From Acidobacteriaceae bacterium (GTDB lineage Bacteria; Acidobacteriota; Terriglobia; Bryobacterales; Bryobacteraceae): a stretch of DNA of 33,837 nt. The DNA is taken from contig JAFAMM010000250.1 of NCBI GenBank assembly GCA_019233375.1, forward strand, positions 1 to 33,837, read 5' to 3'. The notes below the pieces were generated by a model. The model was not told the DNA's origin. It saw only the letters and a list, made by a program, of their open reading frames with translations, and searched no databases. Every line of letters begins with the position of its first letter. The first letter of the stretch is position 1. Shown one piece after another: positions 31,870 to 33,837 of this stretch. The translations under genes and the position numbers were made by a program.

Positions 31870-32409
31870 TCACTCGCCGCCTTTTTTCGCCGTCCTACTT
31901 GCCGTCAAGACGTGTTTGATCGCTCTCGAAGGGCCGTGCACACCGAGCACCTTGAACTTCTTCCCGCGGCTCTTGTTGTAAGACACGAAGAACTCCGCAA
32001 CCTGATCGACAAGGGGCGTCTGCGCATCGGAGATGGAGTGCAGATGTTGATGGTTGTAAGAATGCACTGCGACGGCGATGAGGCGATCATTCCGAGTCGT
32101 ACGGCCATCCTGCGTCTGTTGAGCTTCAATTACGCCGATCAAGCGAACGTCCATAACGCAGCCCACGTGCGCGGGCTCATCCATCAGCACCATGATGTCT
32201 AAGGGGTCTCCATCCTCCGCCTTTGTTGATGGAACGAAGCCGAAATCAAATGGAAAGCTCAGGCCTTCGGGCAGCAGGCCGCCTAAGGTAAACGCCTGCA
32301 ATTGGGGATCGTAATCGAACTTATTCCTGCGCCCTTTTGGGGTTTCGATGACAATCCGGCAGGTGCCATTTTTCTTGTCCAGCTCGTGGGACAGACTCGC
32401 GAGATTCAT
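31870..32409 (-). CDS. ppa: Inorganic pyrophosphatase, family I
   Basis: 179 residues. A soluble Mg2+-dependent hydrolase of pyrophosphate that pulls biosynthetic reactions forward. The family I signature DGDPLDIMVL (66-75) gives three metal-binding Asp residues; RIVIETPKGRRNKFDYD (18-34) and LSFPFDFGFVPST (50-62) supply substrate-binding residues. FPFDFGF in place of the E. coli YPCNYGY form marks the variant common outside Proteobacteria. The ATG at 32409 follows a TACAAT -10-like box after only eight bases, so the message may be nearly leaderless. Confidence 0.95.
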   Translation of the reverse strand: MNLASLSHELDKKNGTCRIVIETPKGRRNKFDYDPQLQAFTLGGLLPEGLSFPFDFGFVPSTKAEDGDPLDIMVLMDEPAHVGCVMDVRLIGVIEAQQTQDGRTTRNDRLIAVAVHSYNHQHLHSISDAQTPLVDQVAEFFVSYNKSRGKKFKVLGVHGPSRAIKHVLTASRTAKKGGE

Positions 32410-32417
32410 CCTTTAGA

Positions 32418-32449
32418 ATTGTAGAATCCTTACGTACCGTTACGCACCG
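32418..32449 (-). promoter_or_regulatory. Putative ppa promoter with tandem decamers
   Basis: On the minus strand TACAAT (32423-32418; 5 of 6 matches to TATAAT) ends eight bases before the ppa ATG. Just upstream are two head-to-tail decamers, CGGTGCGTAA (32449-32440) and CGGTACGTAA (32439-32430), differing at one base. There is no good -35 hexamer, so the repeats may bind an activator. Confidence 0.4.
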
Positions 32450-32568
32450 CCGCACCCGTACCTTCGGATCGTTCCAGAACGAAGTAAGCCCAGGACCCTC
32501 GCAGATAGACAGGTATGCCCTGCACCGCTAAGGTGCCTGTCACATCGGTGTGAGGCCGCGAATGGCGT

Positions 32569-33813
32569 CTAGACCTGGCGGTCCGCCATCGCGGCAAAAT
32601 GCTGCTCCATGGCGCGTGCCATGACTTCCGGACGATACAGTAGCTCGTAGCGTACCCGAGCATGCTCTCCGAGTTGGTTCGCCAGGCGAGTATCGTTCAG
32701 CAGCCGGAGGAGAGCTTCTGCAAGAGCCTCGGCATTGCCCGCCGGCACAACCAGGCCGGTTTCCCCATGTAAAACCATTTCGGGGATGCCGCCCGCGTCG
32801 GTCACCACGGCGGGTTTACCGAGTGACATGCCCTCGGCAATGGAAATCGGCAAAGAATCAAACAGAGACGCGTGAGCATGAACGTCGATGACATTCCAGA
32901 CGTCCCCAATCTGCCGCTGATATTCAGTGATCACGACCCTGTGTGCAATTCCAAGTTTCTCCGCGAGAGATTGCAGATGGCGCTTGTATTCCTCCCGGCG
33001 TGTGTAGCCCACACACAACAAGGCAACGTTCCGCTGCTTCATCATCACCTGCTTCGCGGCATCCAGCAACACTTCGTGACCTTTGTACTCGATAAGGCGG
33101 CTGATTTGACCAATCACACGCACGTGAGGATCTTCAGGCAAGCCCAGCAGCTTTCTCATCTGCAGCGGCGGGAGCTCCGAGGCGGGCTTCGGTACTCCAT
33201 TCGGAATGACCACGACTTTCGAGTCTTTCCCCTTGAGAAGCGCACGCATTTGATCAGCTCGGATACGGGAGTCTGTGATGACGCTGCTTGCGAGTCGCAG
33301 TCCCAGCCGCGTGGTCCAGGGCCACGTTACCTCATTCTGAGGCGTGTGGCCACCGTAAAGGGTAATACTCGCGGGAATACCGCCCAGTTGTCCCGCGATC
33401 GCACCCACGAGGCCCGCTGATTCCAAACGGCCGTCGATTACATCAATTTCCCACGCGCGGGCCAGGTGAGCTAACCTGCGAGCCTTTCGAAAGATCCCGG
33501 TCTTTCCATAAATGCGTGCGAGGAGGCCGGTAAAATGGCGGGTTCGCTCGGGGATGCTTTCATCCAGATCTCTCAGGTTTACACCGGCACTCAAGTATTG
33601 GATGCGGCGTGCGGCGTACTCATCGGCGGGCGAATAAGCAAGGCGGTTGAGTGTAAGTACGGAGTGTTCGAACCGGTCGCGGTCAAGACTACGGCTCATG
33701 CTTAACAGCCGGCTTTCATCACCGGCGAAGCCCAATCCGTCAATGACGGAGAGCACCCGTAGGCGCCGGTGGTTTTTTCTGGCTCCGATGGATAAGAGGG
33801 TTCCAGCAGTCAT
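32569..33813 (-). CDS. GT4-type glycosyltransferase
   Basis: A 414-residue GT-B fold retaining glycosyltransferase. The N-terminal acceptor domain starts near LRVLSVIDGLGFAGDESRLL (18-37); the C-terminal nucleotide-sugar domain carries VIGQISRLIEYKGHEVLLDA, the helix-turn DVHAHASLFDSLPISIAEGM with the E-x7-E region, and GKPAVVTDAGGIPEMV then GETGLVVPAGN. Substrate and product are not predictable; such enzymes usually build cell-surface polysaccharide or glycolipid. AAGG lies 8 bases before the ATG at 33813. The gene may continue an operon beyond the right edge. The 32410-32568 gap behind it holds only the ppa promoter region and a 37-codon frame. Confidence 0.93.
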   Translation of the reverse strand: MTAGTLLSIGARKNHRRLRVLSVIDGLGFAGDESRLLSMSRSLDRDRFEHSVLTLNRLAYSPADEYAARRIQYLSAGVNLRDLDESIPERTRHFTGLLARIYGKTGIFRKARRLAHLARAWEIDVIDGRLESAGLVGAIAGQLGGIPASITLYGGHTPQNEVTWPWTTRLGLRLASSVITDSRIRADQMRALLKGKDSKVVVIPNGVPKPASELPPLQMRKLLGLPEDPHVRVIGQISRLIEYKGHEVLLDAAKQVMMKQRNVALLCVGYTRREEYKRHLQSLAEKLGIAHRVVITEYQRQIGDVWNVIDVHAHASLFDSLPISIAEGMSLGKPAVVTDAGGIPEMVLHGETGLVVPAGNAEALAEALLRLLNDTRLANQLGEHARVRYELLYRPEVMARAMEQHFAAMADRQV

Positions 33814-33837
33814 TCATTTACCTTCATTCGTTTCCGG

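Overview
The window is a GC-rich, densely packed stretch of bacterial chromosome with no rRNA, tRNA, CRISPR, prophage or insertion-sequence signal that I could find. The mix of genes suggests an aerobic, free-living Gram-negative of the Acidobacteriota (Bryobacter/Solibacter-like): an alternative complex III (ACIII)-type respiratory cluster, TreY/TreZ trehalose synthesis, an ECF42-type sigma factor with a DGPF protein, RNase J, and a small secreted protein with the look of DUF5818. The phylum call is inference from gene content, not from a marker gene.

Layout. 1-101 holds the last codons of an unidentified + strand gene. 128-757 holds a minus-strand MgtC/SapB membrane protein with a likely intrinsic terminator downstream. 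812-5134 is a + strand housekeeping run: aroC, def, fmt, argJ and a small secreted NTF2-like protein, with short gaps or overlaps. It collides tail to tail with a minus-strand NfrB-like membrane glycosyltransferase (4999-6939). 7031-7369 is a small unknown + gene.

7366-10539 is the most unusual part. A long ECF42-type sigma factor with a TPR-like C-terminus (9274-10539) is divergent from a three-gene minus-strand operon: a DGPF/YCII protein, a six-Asp-box beta-propeller and a MoaD/ThiS-like ubiquitin-fold protein. A symmetric TGTCG-N18-CGACA element lies between them and can be read on both strands as the promoter type I associate with ECF42. The MoaD-like protein runs 15 residues past its Gly-Gly, and an out-of-frame TAA lies one base after that Gly-Gly.

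10564-17381 (minus strand) is a respiratory cluster: a pentaheme cytochrome (ActA), a molybdopterin-fold Fe-S protein and a separate ferredoxin-like subunit (ActB split in two), NrfD-type ActC, DUF3341 ActD and a monoheme cytochrome (ActE). It is followed by a 400-residue protein I do not recognise. ActF, ActG and terminal oxidase genes are absent from the window. 17565-18366 carries two small hypothetical genes.

18410-22823 is the treY-treZ operon. 22905-28283 holds a UxaA/GarD-type dehydratase, a DUF4239 membrane protein, a TauE/SafE permease and a secreted DPP-IV-type peptidase. 28461-33813 holds an orphan RsbW-like ATPase, a secreted glycine-rich protein, a DUF5818-like secreted protein, RNase J, inorganic pyrophosphatase and a GT4 glycosyltransferase. 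Several starts were moved from the longest ORF on the basis of Shine-Dalgarno sites, overlaps or family N-termini; these are noted per entry.
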